Both the position numbers and the translations under genes were made by a program. Shown here piece by piece: positions 17,528-27,066 of a DNA stretch of 64,000 bases. Below the pieces are notes generated by a model that did not search any database, was not told where the DNA came from, and saw only the letters and a list, made by a program, of their open reading frames with translations. Origin of the DNA: Stenotrophomonas sp. 169 (GTDB lineage: Bacteria > Pseudomonadota > Gammaproteobacteria > Xanthomonadales > Xanthomonadaceae); assembly GCF_014621775.1 (NCBI RefSeq), contig NZ_CP061204.1, forward strand, positions 2,314,501 through 2,378,500, in the 5' to 3' direction. Position 1 is the stretch's first letter; every line of letters starts with the position of its first letter.

Positions 17528-19513
17528 ATGAGCATGGACCTGCAACGATTCCACGCCACCTTCTTCGAGGAAAGCCGCGAAGGGCTGGATGCGATGGAAG
17601 CTGGACTGCTGACCCTGGAATCCGGCCAGCACGATGCAGAGATCATCAATTCGGTGTTCCGGGCCGCGCACTCGATCAAGGGCGGCGCTGGCACCTTCGG
17701 CTTCGATGCCATCGCCGCGTTGACCCATGTGCTGGAAACGCTGCTGGACGAACTGCGTGCCGGCAAGCGCGCGCTGGAAGCCAACGCCGTCGACGCCATG
17801 CTGGCATCGGTGGACGTGCTGCGCGCCCTGCAGCGCGAAGCCGAACACGGCGTGCAGGCCGACCCGGCCGTGGTCGCCGCGATGAAGGCGCGCCTGGAAG
17901 GTATTCTGTCCGGGCAGGCGCCCGCCGCCGCCGCAAGTGCGCCCGCTGCCGCCGTTGAAGCCGAGCCGGAAGCCTGGCAGATCGGCTTTACGCCGGCACC
18001 GTCGATGTTCATGAGCGGCAACGATCCGCTGCGGATCATCCGCGAGCTGGAGCACCTCGGCCCGCTGCAGGTGCAGGCCCGCATGGAACGCCTGCCCGGC
18101 TTCGAGCAGCTGGATCCGTTCGAAGCGCACCTGGCATGGGACCTCGGCCTGATCGGCAAGATCAAGCGCAGCCAGATCGAAGACACCTTCGCCTGGGTGG
18201 TCGATGACTGCGAACTGGACATCCGTCCGGTCGCGCCGCCCAGCCTGGCCCTCGATCCGGTGGTCGAGGTTGCCCCGCAGGCGGCCGCTGCACCGATCGC
18301 AGCAGCCACCCCCAGCGCGGCGCCAGCCGCACCGCCGGCCGAGGCAGAGACTTCGATCCGGGTGAGCGTGGACAAGGTCGACGCCCTGATCAATCTGGTG
18401 GGCGAACTCGTCATCACCCAGGCCATGCTCAAGCAGGTCTCCAACCACATCGACCCGGCCCACGCCGAGCGCCTGTTCGCCGGCCTGGACCTGCTGGAGC
18501 GCAACACGCGTGACCTGCAGGAAGCGGTCATCGGCGTGCGCATGCTGCCGGTGGATGCGGTGTTCCGCCGCTTCCCGCGTCTGGTCCGCGACCTCTCCAC
18601 GCGATTGGGCAAGCAGGTGCGCCTGAAGACGATCGGCGAAGGCACCGAGCTGGACAAGGGCCTGATCGAAAAGATCGCCGATCCCCTGGTCCACCTGGTG
18701 CGCAACTCGATCGACCACGGGTTGGAAATGCCGGAGTTCCGCCGCAATGCGGGCAAGGACGAAACCGGCACGATCACGTTGGCGGCATCACACCAGGGCG
18801 GCCACATCGTCATTGAAGTCAGCGACGACGGCCACGGCCTGAACCGCGAACGCATCCTGGCGAAGGCGGCCGAGCGCGGCCTTGCTGTGCCGGACAACCC
18901 CACCGATTCGCAGGTCTGGGACCTGATCTTCCAGCCTGGTTTCTCCACGGCAGATGCCGTGACCGACCTGTCCGGCCGCGGTGTGGGCATGGACGTGGTC
19001 CGTCGCAACATCCAGGCGCTGGGCGGTGAAGTGCAGATCGAAAGCCGCGCCGGTTTCGGGACGCGCACGCTGATCCGCCTGCCGCTGACCCTCGCCATCC
19101 TCGACGGCATGACCGTTTCGGTGGCGGGCGAAACCTTGATCCTGCCGCTGGCCTATGTACTGGAAGCATTGCAGCCGCAAGCCAGCGACATCCGCACCAT
19201 GGCCGGCGAAGGCCGCGTGCTGCGCGTGCGCGGCGAGTACCTGCCTATCCTGTCGTTGAGCGAGTACTACGGCTACGGCCAGCGTCACAGCGATGAGTCG
19301 CTGGTGGTGGTGGTGGAAGGCGATGGCCAGAAGATCGCGCTGGAAGTGGACGAACTGGTCGGCCAGCAACAGGTTGTGGTGAAGAACATCGAGAACAACT
19401 ACCGCCGCATCGGCGGCGTGTCCGGCGCCACCATCCTCGGCGATGGCCGCGTGGCCCTGATCGTCGACATCGGCGGCCTGGTCCGCTCGCTGCGGGTGCC
19501 GCAGGCGGCCTGA
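17528..19513 (+). CDS. cheA: Chemotaxis histidine kinase CheA (second system)
   Basis: A 661-residue CheA. P1 has His48 in AAHSIKGGAGTFGF. Unlike the first CheA it has a folded P2-like module at about residues 150-240 (GNDPLRIIRELEHLG to WVVDDCELDIRPV). P3 begins at SIRVSVDKVDALINLVGELV. P4 has HLVRNSIDHGLEMPE, DDGHGL and GRGVGMDVVRRNIQALGG, and P5 is a CheW-like domain to the C-terminus. ATG codons at 17528 and 17534 are both possible starts. It is separated from the receptors by a 471-base repeat region. Confidence 0.96.
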   Translation: MSMDLQRFHATFFEESREGLDAMEAGLLTLESGQHDAEIINSVFRAAHSIKGGAGTFGFDAIAALTHVLETLLDELRAGKRALEANAVDAMLASVDVLRALQREAEHGVQADPAVVAAMKARLEGILSGQAPAAAASAPAAAVEAEPEAWQIGFTPAPSMFMSGNDPLRIIRELEHLGPLQVQARMERLPGFEQLDPFEAHLAWDLGLIGKIKRSQIEDTFAWVVDDCELDIRPVAPPSLALDPVVEVAPQAAAAPIAAATPSAAPAAPPAEAETSIRVSVDKVDALINLVGELVITQAMLKQVSNHIDPAHAERLFAGLDLLERNTRDLQEAVIGVRMLPVDAVFRRFPRLVRDLSTRLGKQVRLKTIGEGTELDKGLIEKIADPLVHLVRNSIDHGLEMPEFRRNAGKDETGTITLAASHQGGHIVIEVSDDGHGLNRERILAKAAERGLAVPDNPTDSQVWDLIFQPGFSTADAVTDLSGRGVGMDVVRRNIQALGGEVQIESRAGFGTRTLIRLPLTLAILDGMTVSVAGETLILPLAYVLEALQPQASDIRTMAGEGRVLRVRGEYLPILSLSEYYGYGQRHSDESLVVVVEGDGQKIALEVDELVGQQQVVVKNIENNYRRIGGVSGATILGDGRVALIVDIGGLVRSLRVPQAA

Positions 19514-19533
19514 GCCGCGCTGCGCTGACCTCC

Positions 19534-19828
19534 GGTAGCGCCGAGCCATGCTCGGCGGCTTTTCTGCCCGCGATCACGACGCCTGATACAGTCCGCGCTG
19601 CGCTGACGTCCGGTAGCGCCGAGCCACGCTCGGCGGCTTTTCTGCCCGCGATCACGACGCTTGATACGGGCCGCGCTGCGCGCTCGCCGAGCGTGGCTCG
19701 GCGCTACCAGCGATTCCTGCGCTGACGTCCGGTAGCGCCGAGCCATGCTCGGCGGCTTTTCCGCCCGCGATCACGACGCTTGATACAGGCCGCGCTGCGC
19801 GCTCGCCGAGCGTGGCTCGGCGCTACCG
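19534..19828. repeat. Cluster of five SMAG REP elements in a tandem array
   Basis: Forward copies start at 19534, 19612 and 19731; inverted copies lie at 19684-19708 and 19803-19828. The copies sit in a longer repeated unit that also includes a run reading TTTTCTGCCCGCGATCACGA and a GCTTGATAC stretch, so the whole segment has been amplified. It fills most of the gap between cheA and the first receptor gene. Confidence 0.88.
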
Positions 19829-19856
19829 GGCATTGCGGCTGACGAACAGATCGCGC

Positions 19857-19883
19857 TACAGATCCACGCGGCGATGCCGCTAT
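19857..19883 (+). promoter_or_regulatory. FliA (sigma-28) promoter for the first receptor gene
   Basis: TACA (19857), 15 bases, GCCGCTAT (19876). It lies just after the REP cluster and about 100 bases before the receptor ATG. Confidence 0.6.
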
Positions 19884-19984
19884 CTGTGTAGACGGCGTGA
19901 TGATGCCCCCTCCATTGCGGGCCGTTTCCTGAAAAGTTCCCACGGCCCTGCCGCGGGCGCATCGTCCTGCCCTGGAGCACCCCC

Positions 19985-22219
19985 ATGAAGTGGTTCCGCG
20001 ATCTCCCCATTGCCCGCAAGCTGGCCGTGGGATTCACCCTGACCACCCTGATGACCCTCGTGGTAGGCGCTTTCGCCCTGCTGCGCCTGTCTGAAGCCAA
20101 CACCCAGCTGCGCGGCATGGCCATCGATGCCATTCCTTCCGTGCAGCATCTGGGCGAGGTGCGTTCGCAGCTCGGCGAGTTCCGCACCTACGAAATGGCC
20201 CAGCTGACCATGCTGGACAAGCCGGAGAAGGTTGCCGACTACAACACCCGCATGGACGCCACCGCCAAGGTCGTGCGTGAGGAGCTGGACGCGTATGCCG
20301 TACTGAAGGCCGACGCGCAGGAGCGCGCGCTGTTCGACAAGGTCAAGGCAGGCGTCGATGCGTATTTCGCCGCCAACGTACAGCTGCGTGCGGCGGGCGC
20401 AAGCGGTGATGCGGCGCTGGCCCAGCAGGTGTCCGACGAGCAGTCGCGCCCCCTGCGTCGCAAACTGTTTGAAGACCTCAAGGCGCTGAGCGCCTACAGC
20501 GGCACCGTCATGGACGCCGGCATCGCGCGCGCCAATGCCACGCACCGCAACAGCATGGTCGCCATCATCGCGGCGATGGTGCTGCTCTCGCTGGTCGCCG
20601 CAGCACTGGCCGTCACTATCTCGCGCGTCATCACCGTGCCACTGGGCAAAGCCGTGCAGGCCATCCAGGCGGTTGCACGCGGTGACCTGAGTGTCAGCAC
20701 GCCGGCCACCAGCAGCGACGAAGCCGGCCGCATGCTGACCGCGACCGCCGAAATGACCGCCACCCTGCGCCGTTTCTCCGGCCAGACCCAGCAGATGGTG
20801 GAAATGCATGCGGGCCCGGACATCAACCACCGCATCCCGGAAGATTTCCCGGGTGTGTACGGTGAGCTGGCGCACGGCATCAACACCGTGATCTTCGAGC
20901 ACCTTGATTCCATCCGCGATGCAATCGACGTGCTCAACCAGTACGCCGCCGGCAACCTGGCGCCGGATGCACGACGCCTGCCCGGCACCCGCGCGATCCT
21001 GCACGAATCGATGGATGCCGCAAAAGCCAGTCTGATGGCCATCAATACGCAGATCCAGCAGCTGGCCTCCGCGGCGGCGGCAGGTGACTTCAGCCAGCGC
21101 GGCGACGCGTCCCGCTTCGAGCATGACTTCAAGCTCATGATCGAGCAGCTGAACACCATGATGCACGTGGCCGACGGCAACCTGTCGCAGCTTTCGCAGC
21201 TGCTGCAGGCGATCGCCGCCGGCGACCTGACCGCGCGCATGGACGGCGAGTTCCACGGTGTATTCGCGCTGATGCGCGATGATGCCAACACCACCGTCAG
21301 CCAGTTGACCGGCATCGTGTCGCGCATCCAGGTGTCGGCGCAGAGCATCCGCGGTGCAGCCAGTGAAATCGCAGCCGGCAACAACGATCTGTCGCGCCGT
21401 ACCGAACAGCAGGCCGCCAATCTGGAAGAAACCGCCGCATCGATGGAGGAACTGACCTCCACCGTGCGCCAGAACGCCGAGCACGCGCGCCAGGCCAACC
21501 AGCTCGCCATCGGTGCCGCCGGTGTCGCGTCGCAGGGCGGCGAAGTGGTGGGTCAGGTCGTCAGCACCATGAGCGCGATCGAGGCGTCTTCCAAGAAGAT
21601 CGCCGAGATCATTTCGGTGATCGACGGCATCGCGTTCCAGACCAACATCCTGGCATTGAACGCGGCGGTCGAAGCGGCCCGCGCCGGTGACCAGGGCCGC
21701 GGCTTCGCCGTGGTGGCCAGCGAAGTGCGCACGTTGGCACAGCGCTCAGCCGCTGCCGCGAAGGAGATCAAGGGCCTGATCGACGAATCCGTCGACAAGG
21801 TGGCCGATGGCTCCGCACTGGTGCACCGGGCCGGCGCCACCATGGGCGAGATCGTCGCCTCGGTACAGCGCGTGACCGACATCATGGCCGAGATTTCCGC
21901 GGCCTCGCAGGAGCAGTCTGCCGGCATCGAACAGGTCAACCAGACCGTGGTGCAGATGGATGAAACCACCCAGCAGAATGCCGCGCTGGTGGAAGAAGCC
22001 ACTGCCGCCGCACGCTCCATGGAAGAACAGGCCATGCAGCTGACCGATGCGGCAGCGCAGTTCCGTATCGCGGGCGGTGCCGCCAGCACCACGGCCGCCG
22101 CGGCCCCCGTCGTGCCATCGAAAGCCAAACCATCGGCAGCCCGTACGACGGCCCGCAAGCCTGCGCCGGTCATCCGCCAGCCCGTCCTGGCGGGCGAAGG
22201 GGACTGGCAGGAGTTCTGA
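19985..22219 (+). CDS. Methyl-accepting chemotaxis protein, four-helix-bundle sensor
   Basis: A 744-residue transmembrane chemoreceptor. Membrane segments lie at about residues 14-33 and 195-216. The periplasmic part between them is all helix, typical of the four-helix-bundle sensor. A HAMP domain and a further HAMP-like stretch lead to a signalling domain with the tip sequence [19 protein letters not shown]. The C-terminus DWQEF is an xWxxF pentapeptide of the kind that tethers CheR/CheB. The signalling half is nearly identical to those of the receptors at 27067 and 29671. Ligand unknown. Confidence 0.95.
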   Translation: MKWFRDLPIARKLAVGFTLTTLMTLVVGAFALLRLSEANTQLRGMAIDAIPSVQHLGEVRSQLGEFRTYEMAQLTMLDKPEKVADYNTRMDATAKVVREELDAYAVLKADAQERALFDKVKAGVDAYFAANVQLRAAGASGDAALAQQVSDEQSRPLRRKLFEDLKALSAYSGTVMDAGIARANATHRNSMVAIIAAMVLLSLVAAALAVTISRVITVPLGKAVQAIQAVARGDLSVSTPATSSDEAGRMLTATAEMTATLRRFSGQTQQMVEMHAGPDINHRIPEDFPGVYGELAHGINTVIFEHLDSIRDAIDVLNQYAAGNLAPDARRLPGTRAILHESMDAAKASLMAINTQIQQLASAAAAGDFSQRGDASRFEHDFKLMIEQLNTMMHVADGNLSQLSQLLQAIAAGDLTARMDGEFHGVFALMRDDANTTVSQLTGIVSRIQVSAQSIRGAASEIAAGNNDLSRRTEQQAANLEETAASMEELTSTVRQNAEHARQANQLAIGAAGVASQGGEVVGQVVSTMSAIEASSKKIAEIISVIDGIAFQTNILALNAAVEAARAGDQGRGFAVVASEVRTLAQRSAAAAKEIKGLIDESVDKVADGSALVHRAGATMGEIVASVQRVTDIMAEISAASQEQSAGIEQVNQTVVQMDETTQQNAALVEEATAAARSMEEQAMQLTDAAAQFRIAGGAASTTAAAAPVVPSKAKPSAARTTARKPAPVIRQPVLAGEGDWQEF

Positions 22220-22313
22220 TCACCCCGGGTCGCGCTCCCTGCCGCGTCCCGGCGTTGGATCCCCCTCGCGCGCGGGAGGGATCCAACCACACTCATCCGA
22301 TGCAAGGAGTGCC

Positions 22314-22481
22314 ATGGACGCACCTGCAGAACCGGTAGCCACTGCCCGCCGACGCCCACTGAGGGCGATCGCGGGCCTTCTGCTGTTGGCCAGCTGGATC
22401 GGCTGGGCCGTCCCTGCCCTCTGGCACCAGAACAGCACATCCCCTGCTCCGCTGTGTGTCGCGTTCAACGACCGCCGCTGA
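22314..22481 (+). CDS. Small single-span membrane protein (55 residues)
   Basis: An ATG with AAGGAG seven bases upstream opens a 55-codon frame. The product has a basic N-terminus (TARRRPLRA), one hydrophobic segment (IAGLLLLASWIGWAVPALW) and a short polar tail with one cysteine. It lies between two receptor genes in the same direction. I do not recognise a family. The good ribosome site and membrane-protein composition argue for a real gene, but its short length leaves room for chance. Confidence 0.5.
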   Translation: MDAPAEPVATARRRPLRAIAGLLLLASWIGWAVPALWHQNSTSPAPLCVAFNDRR

Positions 22482-22520
22482 GTGTCTACACCGCAGTCCA
22501 TGCCAAAAGGAGCATTGCGC

Positions 22521-24713
22521 ATGTCCGCACCCTCCCGCACCGCCGAGTCGTTCGTCGGTCACGAAAAACTTCCCTTCCTGCAGGTCCTCGGCGCAGACGC
22601 CGACCGCCTGTTCCTCGCCCTCACCGCCGTGCTCGCTCTGGTCTCGATGGGCCTGGCGCTGCGTGCAGGCATCTGGATGCCTTTCCTGGCGATCAGCCTG
22701 CCGACGGCCCTGGTGGTCGCCGCACAGGTCCAGCTGCTGCCCGGCACGCGGCTGTCGCGCTGCACGGTGGCGCTGGGCTGGATGGTGCTCGCCGCCACCT
22801 TGATCCACCAGACCAACGGACTGCTTGAAACCCACTTCACGGTCATCGTCTTGATCGCGCTGCTGCTGTATTACCGCGACTGGCTGCCGTTGGTGGTTGC
22901 GGCGGTCGCGATCGCGATCCACCACGTTGCGTTCTTCTGGCTGCAGCAGCGGGGCCTGCCCTACCCGGTCTTCAGCGCCGGCAGCGGCATCGGCGTGCTG
23001 GTGCTGCATGCCAGCTACGTCGTGGTGGAGACCGGGCTGCTGTCGGTGATGGCGATCCAGATGCGTCGCCAGCTGGTACTGCTTGGCCATGACCCACGCC
23101 AACTGGCCGTGCTGGCCCGTGGCGTGGCGGCCGATCAGCCTTTGCCCCCCGGCATCCATGCAGGCCAGTTCCCGCCGGACTCGCTGGCGGGCGCCTTGGT
23201 GCAGACAAGCACACAGCTGCTGCAGCGTCGTGAGCGCGAACAAGCGGTGCTGGGCGAAACGCTGCGCATCCGCTCCGCACTGGAGGATGTCACCACCAAC
23301 GTGATGATCGCCGACCGCGAGCGCAACATCGTGTTCGTCAACCGTCCCCTGCAGAAGATGCTGGCCGCTGCCGAAGCCGACCTGCGCCGCGACCTGCCGC
23401 AGTTCAGCGCAGCTGACCTGCTCGGCCGCAACATCGATATCTTCCATCGCAACCCGGCCCACCAAGCCACGCTGCTGGACACGCTGACCACCACCTACCG
23501 CGCGCAGATCCGCGTGGGCGGGCGCGTGCTGCAGCTCATCGTCAACCCCATCATCAATGGCGAGGGAGAGCGCCAGGGCTTCGTGGTCGAATGGGCTGAT
23601 CGCACCGTGGAAGTGCAGGTGGAAGAAGAGCTCGGCCACATCGTGCAGGCGGCGGCGGACGGTGATTTCAGTGGCAGGGTGGCCTGCGCAGGGAAGACCG
23701 GCTTCTTCCTGCAGCTGGCACAGCATCTCAATGCCCTGCTGGACGCGAATGCCACCAGCATCGAACAGATATCCGCCCTGCTGTCATCGCTGTCGCGGGG
23801 CGATCTCACGGTGCGCATGGAGGGCGACTTCCACGGCGTCTTCGCCCGCATCCGCGACGATGCCAACGCCACCGTCGACCAGCTGACCGGCATCGTCGGC
23901 AGCATCAAGGATGCGTCCAGCCACATCAACCACACCGCATCCGGTCTCGCGCAGGGCAATGAGCACCTCGCCAGCCGCACGGAGCAGCAGGCCGCCAGCC
24001 TGGAAGAAACCGCGGCGACAATGGAAGAACTGACCGCTGCGGTGCGGCAGAATGCCGAACATGCGCGTACCGCCAACCGCGTCGCCAGCGGCGCCGCGGA
24101 CGTGGCGGCAGCCGGTGGCGCGGTCGTCGGCAATGTGGTGACCACCATGTCCGACATCGAGCGTGCGTCACGACGCATTGCTGAAATCATCTCGGTCATC
24201 GACGGCATTTCCTTCCAGACCAACATCCTGGCGCTGAACGCCGCGGTCGAAGCCGCGCGTGCCGGTGAGCAAGGCCGTGGCTTTGCTGTCGTGGCCTCGG
24301 AAGTGCGCGTGCTCGCACAGCGCTCGGCAGACGCCGCCAAGCAGATCAAGGGCCTGATCGAAGACTCAGTGGACAAGGTGACTGAGGGGACCACCCTGGT
24401 GCAGCGCGCCGGGGCGACCATGGACGAGATCATGCAGTCGGTGCAGCAGGTCAACCAGATCATGGGCGAGATCGCGGCGGCATCGCAGGAGCAGAGCGCG
24501 GGCATCGAACAGGTCAACCAGAGCATCAGCCACATGGATGCGTCCACCCGGCAGAACGGCGCTCTGGTGGAAGCGTCCACCGAGGCCACGCAGGCGATGA
24601 GCGAACAGGCCGCGCGCCTGGCCGAAGCCGTGGCACGTTTCCGCCTGCAGGCCGACGACGGTGAAACCGCCGTGATGCGGCGGCTGCGTGAGCTCGCCGG
24701 GCACGCGCCCTGA
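22521..24713 (+). CDS. Chemoreceptor with multi-span membrane sensor and PAS domain
   Basis: A 730-residue methyl-accepting protein. Its N-terminal 200 residues hold about six hydrophobic segments with hardly any periplasmic domain. A PAS-like domain follows at about residues 245-375 ([21 protein letters not shown], then [11 protein letters not shown]). Then come HAMP-like modules and the signalling domain ([19 protein letters not shown]). There is no C-terminal pentapeptide. The sensor suggests detection of a membrane or intracellular signal such as redox or energy state, by analogy with Aer-type receptors. The ATG at 22521 has AAGGAG nine bases upstream; GTG 22482 is an alternative start. 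Confidence 0.9.
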   Translation: MSAPSRTAESFVGHEKLPFLQVLGADADRLFLALTAVLALVSMGLALRAGIWMPFLAISLPTALVVAAQVQLLPGTRLSRCTVALGWMVLAATLIHQTNGLLETHFTVIVLIALLLYYRDWLPLVVAAVAIAIHHVAFFWLQQRGLPYPVFSAGSGIGVLVLHASYVVVETGLLSVMAIQMRRQLVLLGHDPRQLAVLARGVAADQPLPPGIHAGQFPPDSLAGALVQTSTQLLQRREREQAVLGETLRIRSALEDVTTNVMIADRERNIVFVNRPLQKMLAAAEADLRRDLPQFSAADLLGRNIDIFHRNPAHQATLLDTLTTTYRAQIRVGGRVLQLIVNPIINGEGERQGFVVEWADRTVEVQVEEELGHIVQAAADGDFSGRVACAGKTGFFLQLAQHLNALLDANATSIEQISALLSSLSRGDLTVRMEGDFHGVFARIRDDANATVDQLTGIVGSIKDASSHINHTASGLAQGNEHLASRTEQQAASLEETAATMEELTAAVRQNAEHARTANRVASGAADVAAAGGAVVGNVVTTMSDIERASRRIAEIISVIDGISFQTNILALNAAVEAARAGEQGRGFAVVASEVRVLAQRSADAAKQIKGLIEDSVDKVTEGTTLVQRAGATMDEIMQSVQQVNQIMGEIAAASQEQSAGIEQVNQSISHMDASTRQNGALVEASTEATQAMSEQAARLAEAVARFRLQADDGETAVMRRLRELAGHAP

Positions 24714-24732
24714 GGGACCTGACGGCCGCTGG

Positions 24733-24797
24733 GTAGTGACGGCCGCTGGCCGTCAGCTCCCTGCCGCTGCGCTCGCCGAGCGTGGCTCGGCGCTACC
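24733..24797. repeat. Two REP elements of different subtypes
   Basis: A GTAGTGACGGCCGCTGGCCG element at 24733-24755 is followed by an inverted GTAGCGCCGAGC-type element at 24772-24797. Confidence 0.8.
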
Positions 24798-24831
24798 GGA
24801 CGTGTCCGCGTAACACGCCGGCGTCGCGGGC

Positions 24832-24858
24832 TTCAGGAAAGCACGGCTTTGCCGATAT
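24832..24858 (+). promoter_or_regulatory. FliA (sigma-28) promoter for the YcgR-type gene
   Basis: TTCA (24832), 15 bases, GCCGATAT (24851). A start about seven bases on would exclude the in-frame ATG at 24857 and supports 24917 as the translation start. Confidence 0.7.
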
Positions 24859-24916
24859 GCTGAAAGACGCACCGTGCCGCACGTCACGGTTTTTCCCGCT
24901 CTCGAACGCAGAACCG

Positions 24917-25696
24917 ATGTCCGCAGGCAGCCACGACGACGCACAGGAACACCCTACCGCGCAGGACGACAGCGCCGATGAGCGTTTCCTCGTGCGCAAT
25001 CCGCTGCAGGTGCGGCAACTGCTCCGGCAGCTGATCGAGCACCGATCGCTGATCAACGCCCACATTGGTGGACGCGACCAGAGCTTCCCCACCGCCGTAC
25101 TGGAAATCGACGAGGACGAAGAGCAGCTGATGCTGGATGGCAGTCCGCAGGAGGCGTCGAACCGCGCCGCCGAGGCCGCCGGCTATCTGTTGTGCTTCGC
25201 CCAGCTGGATCGCGTGCTTGTGCGCTTCCGCGTGGATATCGTGCAGCGGGAGCAGAACGGCCGCCATATCGCCTTCCGCGCCAGCCTGCCGGACGAGATG
25301 ATGCATCTGCAGCGTCGCGAGATGTACCGGCTGGAGACACCGATCACGGACTCGCCCCACCTGCTGCTGCCTGCGGCCGATGGCCGGCCTGAGCCACTGT
25401 CGATGCGCGTGGTGGATATCAGCGGCGGTGGACTGGCGGTAGCCCTGCCCGCCGAGTACAACGTCTTCGGGATGCAGAAGCGCTATGACGCCGTGCTGTC
25501 CGTGCCGGATGGCCCGGACCTGCAGATCAGCCTGATCGCCTGCAACGAGCGCGTGCAGAAGCTCCCCAGCGGCGTCGAAGTGAACCGCGTCGGCCTGCGC
25601 TTCGACCGCCTGCCGCGCGGCGGCGACAGCACCATCCAGCGCTACATCTTCCGCATCGACCGCCAGCGCAGCGCCCGCAAGAACGGCGAATCGTAG
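24917..25696 (+). CDS. ycgR: YcgR-type flagellar brake, PilZ cyclic-di-GMP receptor
   Basis: YcgR slows the flagellar motor when it binds cyclic-di-GMP. The 259 residues have the N-terminal YcgR domain ([19 protein letters not shown] to about residue 135). The PilZ domain has the binding signature [11 protein letters not shown] (RxxxR) and [11 protein letters not shown] (DxSxxG). The ATG at 24917 fits the promoter; a longer frame upstream exists. It is encoded alone between receptor and cheW genes, so cyclic-di-GMP input is built into this locus. Confidence 0.93.
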   Translation: MSAGSHDDAQEHPTAQDDSADERFLVRNPLQVRQLLRQLIEHRSLINAHIGGRDQSFPTAVLEIDEDEEQLMLDGSPQEASNRAAEAAGYLLCFAQLDRVLVRFRVDIVQREQNGRHIAFRASLPDEMMHLQRREMYRLETPITDSPHLLLPAADGRPEPLSMRVVDISGGGLAVALPAEYNVFGMQKRYDAVLSVPDGPDLQISLIACNERVQKLPSGVEVNRVGLRFDRLPRGGDSTIQRYIFRIDRQRSARKNGES

Positions 25697-25715
25697 CCGG
25701 CGGACTGATACCCCG

Positions 25716-25878
25716 GTAGAGCCGGCTTCAGCCGGCTGCTTGCTGACACCCGGTAGAGCAGGCTCCAGCCGGCTGCTTCGTCCCGTTGGCGGTGCCGACT
25801 GAAGTCGGCACTACCAGTCGGCATACCGGTCGGCGTTACCGATCGGCATTACAGGCCGGCATTACAGGCCGGCACTAC
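25716..25878. repeat. REP elements plus short degenerate direct repeats
   Basis: GTAGAGCCGGCTTCAGCCGG begins at 25716 and a related copy at 25753. An inverted copy (GTGCCGACTGAAGTCGGCAC) is at 25792-25811. From 25816 to 25878 units of 12-14 bases ending in GGC(A/G)(T/C)TAC or GGCATAC repeat about five times. Confidence 0.8.
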
Positions 25879-25901
25879 GGGCTGCCGTTGCAGGTCAGCG
25901 C

Positions 25902-25928
25902 TAAAGTCGTGGCAGCAGCAGCCGATAC
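25902..25928 (+). promoter_or_regulatory. FliA (sigma-28) promoter for cheW
   Basis: TAAA (25902), 15 bases, GCCGATAC (25921). It is one of the best matches in the window and lies 42 bases before the cheW ATG. Confidence 0.85.
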
Positions 25929-25969
25929 CGAGCCTGAGACCGCGAATCACGGCACCCAGGACACCCTCG

Positions 25970-26461
25970 ATGAACGACAAGAACCAGGCCCACGCCGATA
26001 CCGGCGGCGAGTTCCTCAGCTTCACCCTCGGCGACGAGCACTACGGCGTGGACATCCTCAAGGTGCAGGAAATCCGCGGCTATGACGCGGTGACCCGCGT
26101 GCCGGACGCACCGGATTACATCAAGGGCGTCATCAACCTGCGCGGCACCATCGTGCCGGTCATCGACCTGCGCCTGAAGCTGCGCCTGGAAAACGCCCGC
26201 TACGACGCCTTCACCGTGATGATCGTGCTGAACGTGGAAGACCGCGTCGTCGGCATCGTGGTGGACAGCGTCTCCGATGTGATCCCGCTGGCCGCAGAGC
26301 AGATCCGCCCGACCCCCGAATTCGGCGCCGCCGTCGATACCCGTTTCATCTCGGGCATCGGCACCCAGGACGACCGCATGCTGATCCTGCTGGACATCGA
26401 AACCCTGCTCGACAGCGCTGACATGGGTCAGCCCGCTGCGCTGGAAGAAGTGGCTGCCTGA
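25970..26461 (+). CDS. cheW: Chemotaxis coupling protein CheW
   Basis: CheW links receptors to CheA. The 163-residue protein is one CheW domain: FLSFTLGDEHYGVDILKVQEI, VINLRGTIVPVIDLR and GIVVDSVSDVI, with a short acidic tail. It has its own promoter. It is the only plain cheW in the window and may serve the second CheA, and possibly both. Confidence 0.96.
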   Translation: MNDKNQAHADTGGEFLSFTLGDEHYGVDILKVQEIRGYDAVTRVPDAPDYIKGVINLRGTIVPVIDLRLKLRLENARYDAFTVMIVLNVEDRVVGIVVDSVSDVIPLAAEQIRPTPEFGAAVDTRFISGIGTQDDRMLILLDIETLLDSADMGQPAALEEVAA

Positions 26462-26485
26462 TCGTCACCGATCAAAACAAAATCC

Positions 26486-26512
26486 TTCAGTTCCACCTGC
26501 AACGGCCGATAG
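26486..26512 (+). promoter_or_regulatory. FliA (sigma-28) promoter before the secreted-protein gene
   Basis: TTCA (26486), 15 bases, GCCGATAG (26505). It places the small secreted protein, and perhaps the receptor after it, in the flagellar regulon. Confidence 0.75.
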
Positions 26513-26589
26513 GGGAGTCAGGACCGCCCGCGATGGAACGCGCCAGGCCGGCCACCCGATCACCATTCTTCTTACTGGAGTACCCGTCG

Positions 26590-26970
26590 ATGAAGTCCCT
26601 GCTCGCTTTTGCGTCTGCCACCCTGCTGGCCGCCACCGCCCTCACCGCCTCCGCGCAGTCGGCCATGATTCCGCCGGAAATGGCAGCCCGCCAGGTCGGC
26701 AAGGACGGCATGGTCTGCGGCAAGGTGGAAAAGGCCCGCTTCGCTGAAGGCTCGGAAGGTTCGCCGACCTTCCTGTACATGGGCGGTGCGTTCCCGCGCC
26801 ACACCTTCTCCGCGCGCATCGCCGGCGCCAACCGCGGCAAGTTCAGCTTCCCGCTGGAAACCCTGGAAGGCAAGACCGTCTGCGTGATCGGCAAGATCGA
26901 GCGTGATGCCTCGCGTGCTGAAATCGAAGTCAGCTCGCCGGCTGGCCTGAAGCTGGCCGACATCAAGTAA
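26590..26970 (+). CDS. Small secreted protein in the chemotaxis locus
   Basis: A 126-residue protein with a clear signal peptide (MKSLLAFASATLLAATALTA, cleavage after SAQS or near it). The mature part has alternating strands (GMVCGKVEKARFAEG, KTVCVIGKIERD) resembling small OB-fold periplasmic proteins, with two cysteines. GGAG lies nine bases before the ATG. It is flanked by cheW and a receptor and has a FliA promoter. A periplasmic role with the receptor is inference only; I cannot name the family. Confidence 0.75.
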   Translation: MKSLLAFASATLLAATALTASAQSAMIPPEMAARQVGKDGMVCGKVEKARFAEGSEGSPTFLYMGGAFPRHTFSARIAGANRGKFSFPLETLEGKTVCVIGKIERDASRAEIEVSSPAGLKLADIK

Positions 26971-27066
26971 TACCGGCCTGTCCTGCCACGCCGGCCCGTC
27001 CGGCGTGGCTGCTGCACCCGGACCATGGTGGTCCGGACGCGTCCGCCTTTGGAGAGTGCAACGCCC

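Noticed and set aside
19534..19828. CRISPR array
   Set aside because: Repeats are few, palindromic, in both orientations, and match single REP copies elsewhere; there are no unique spacers or cas genes.
24857..24916. Earlier ATG for ycgR
   Set aside because: It lies in or next to the predicted FliA -10 box, so it would precede the transcription start, and has no ribosome site.
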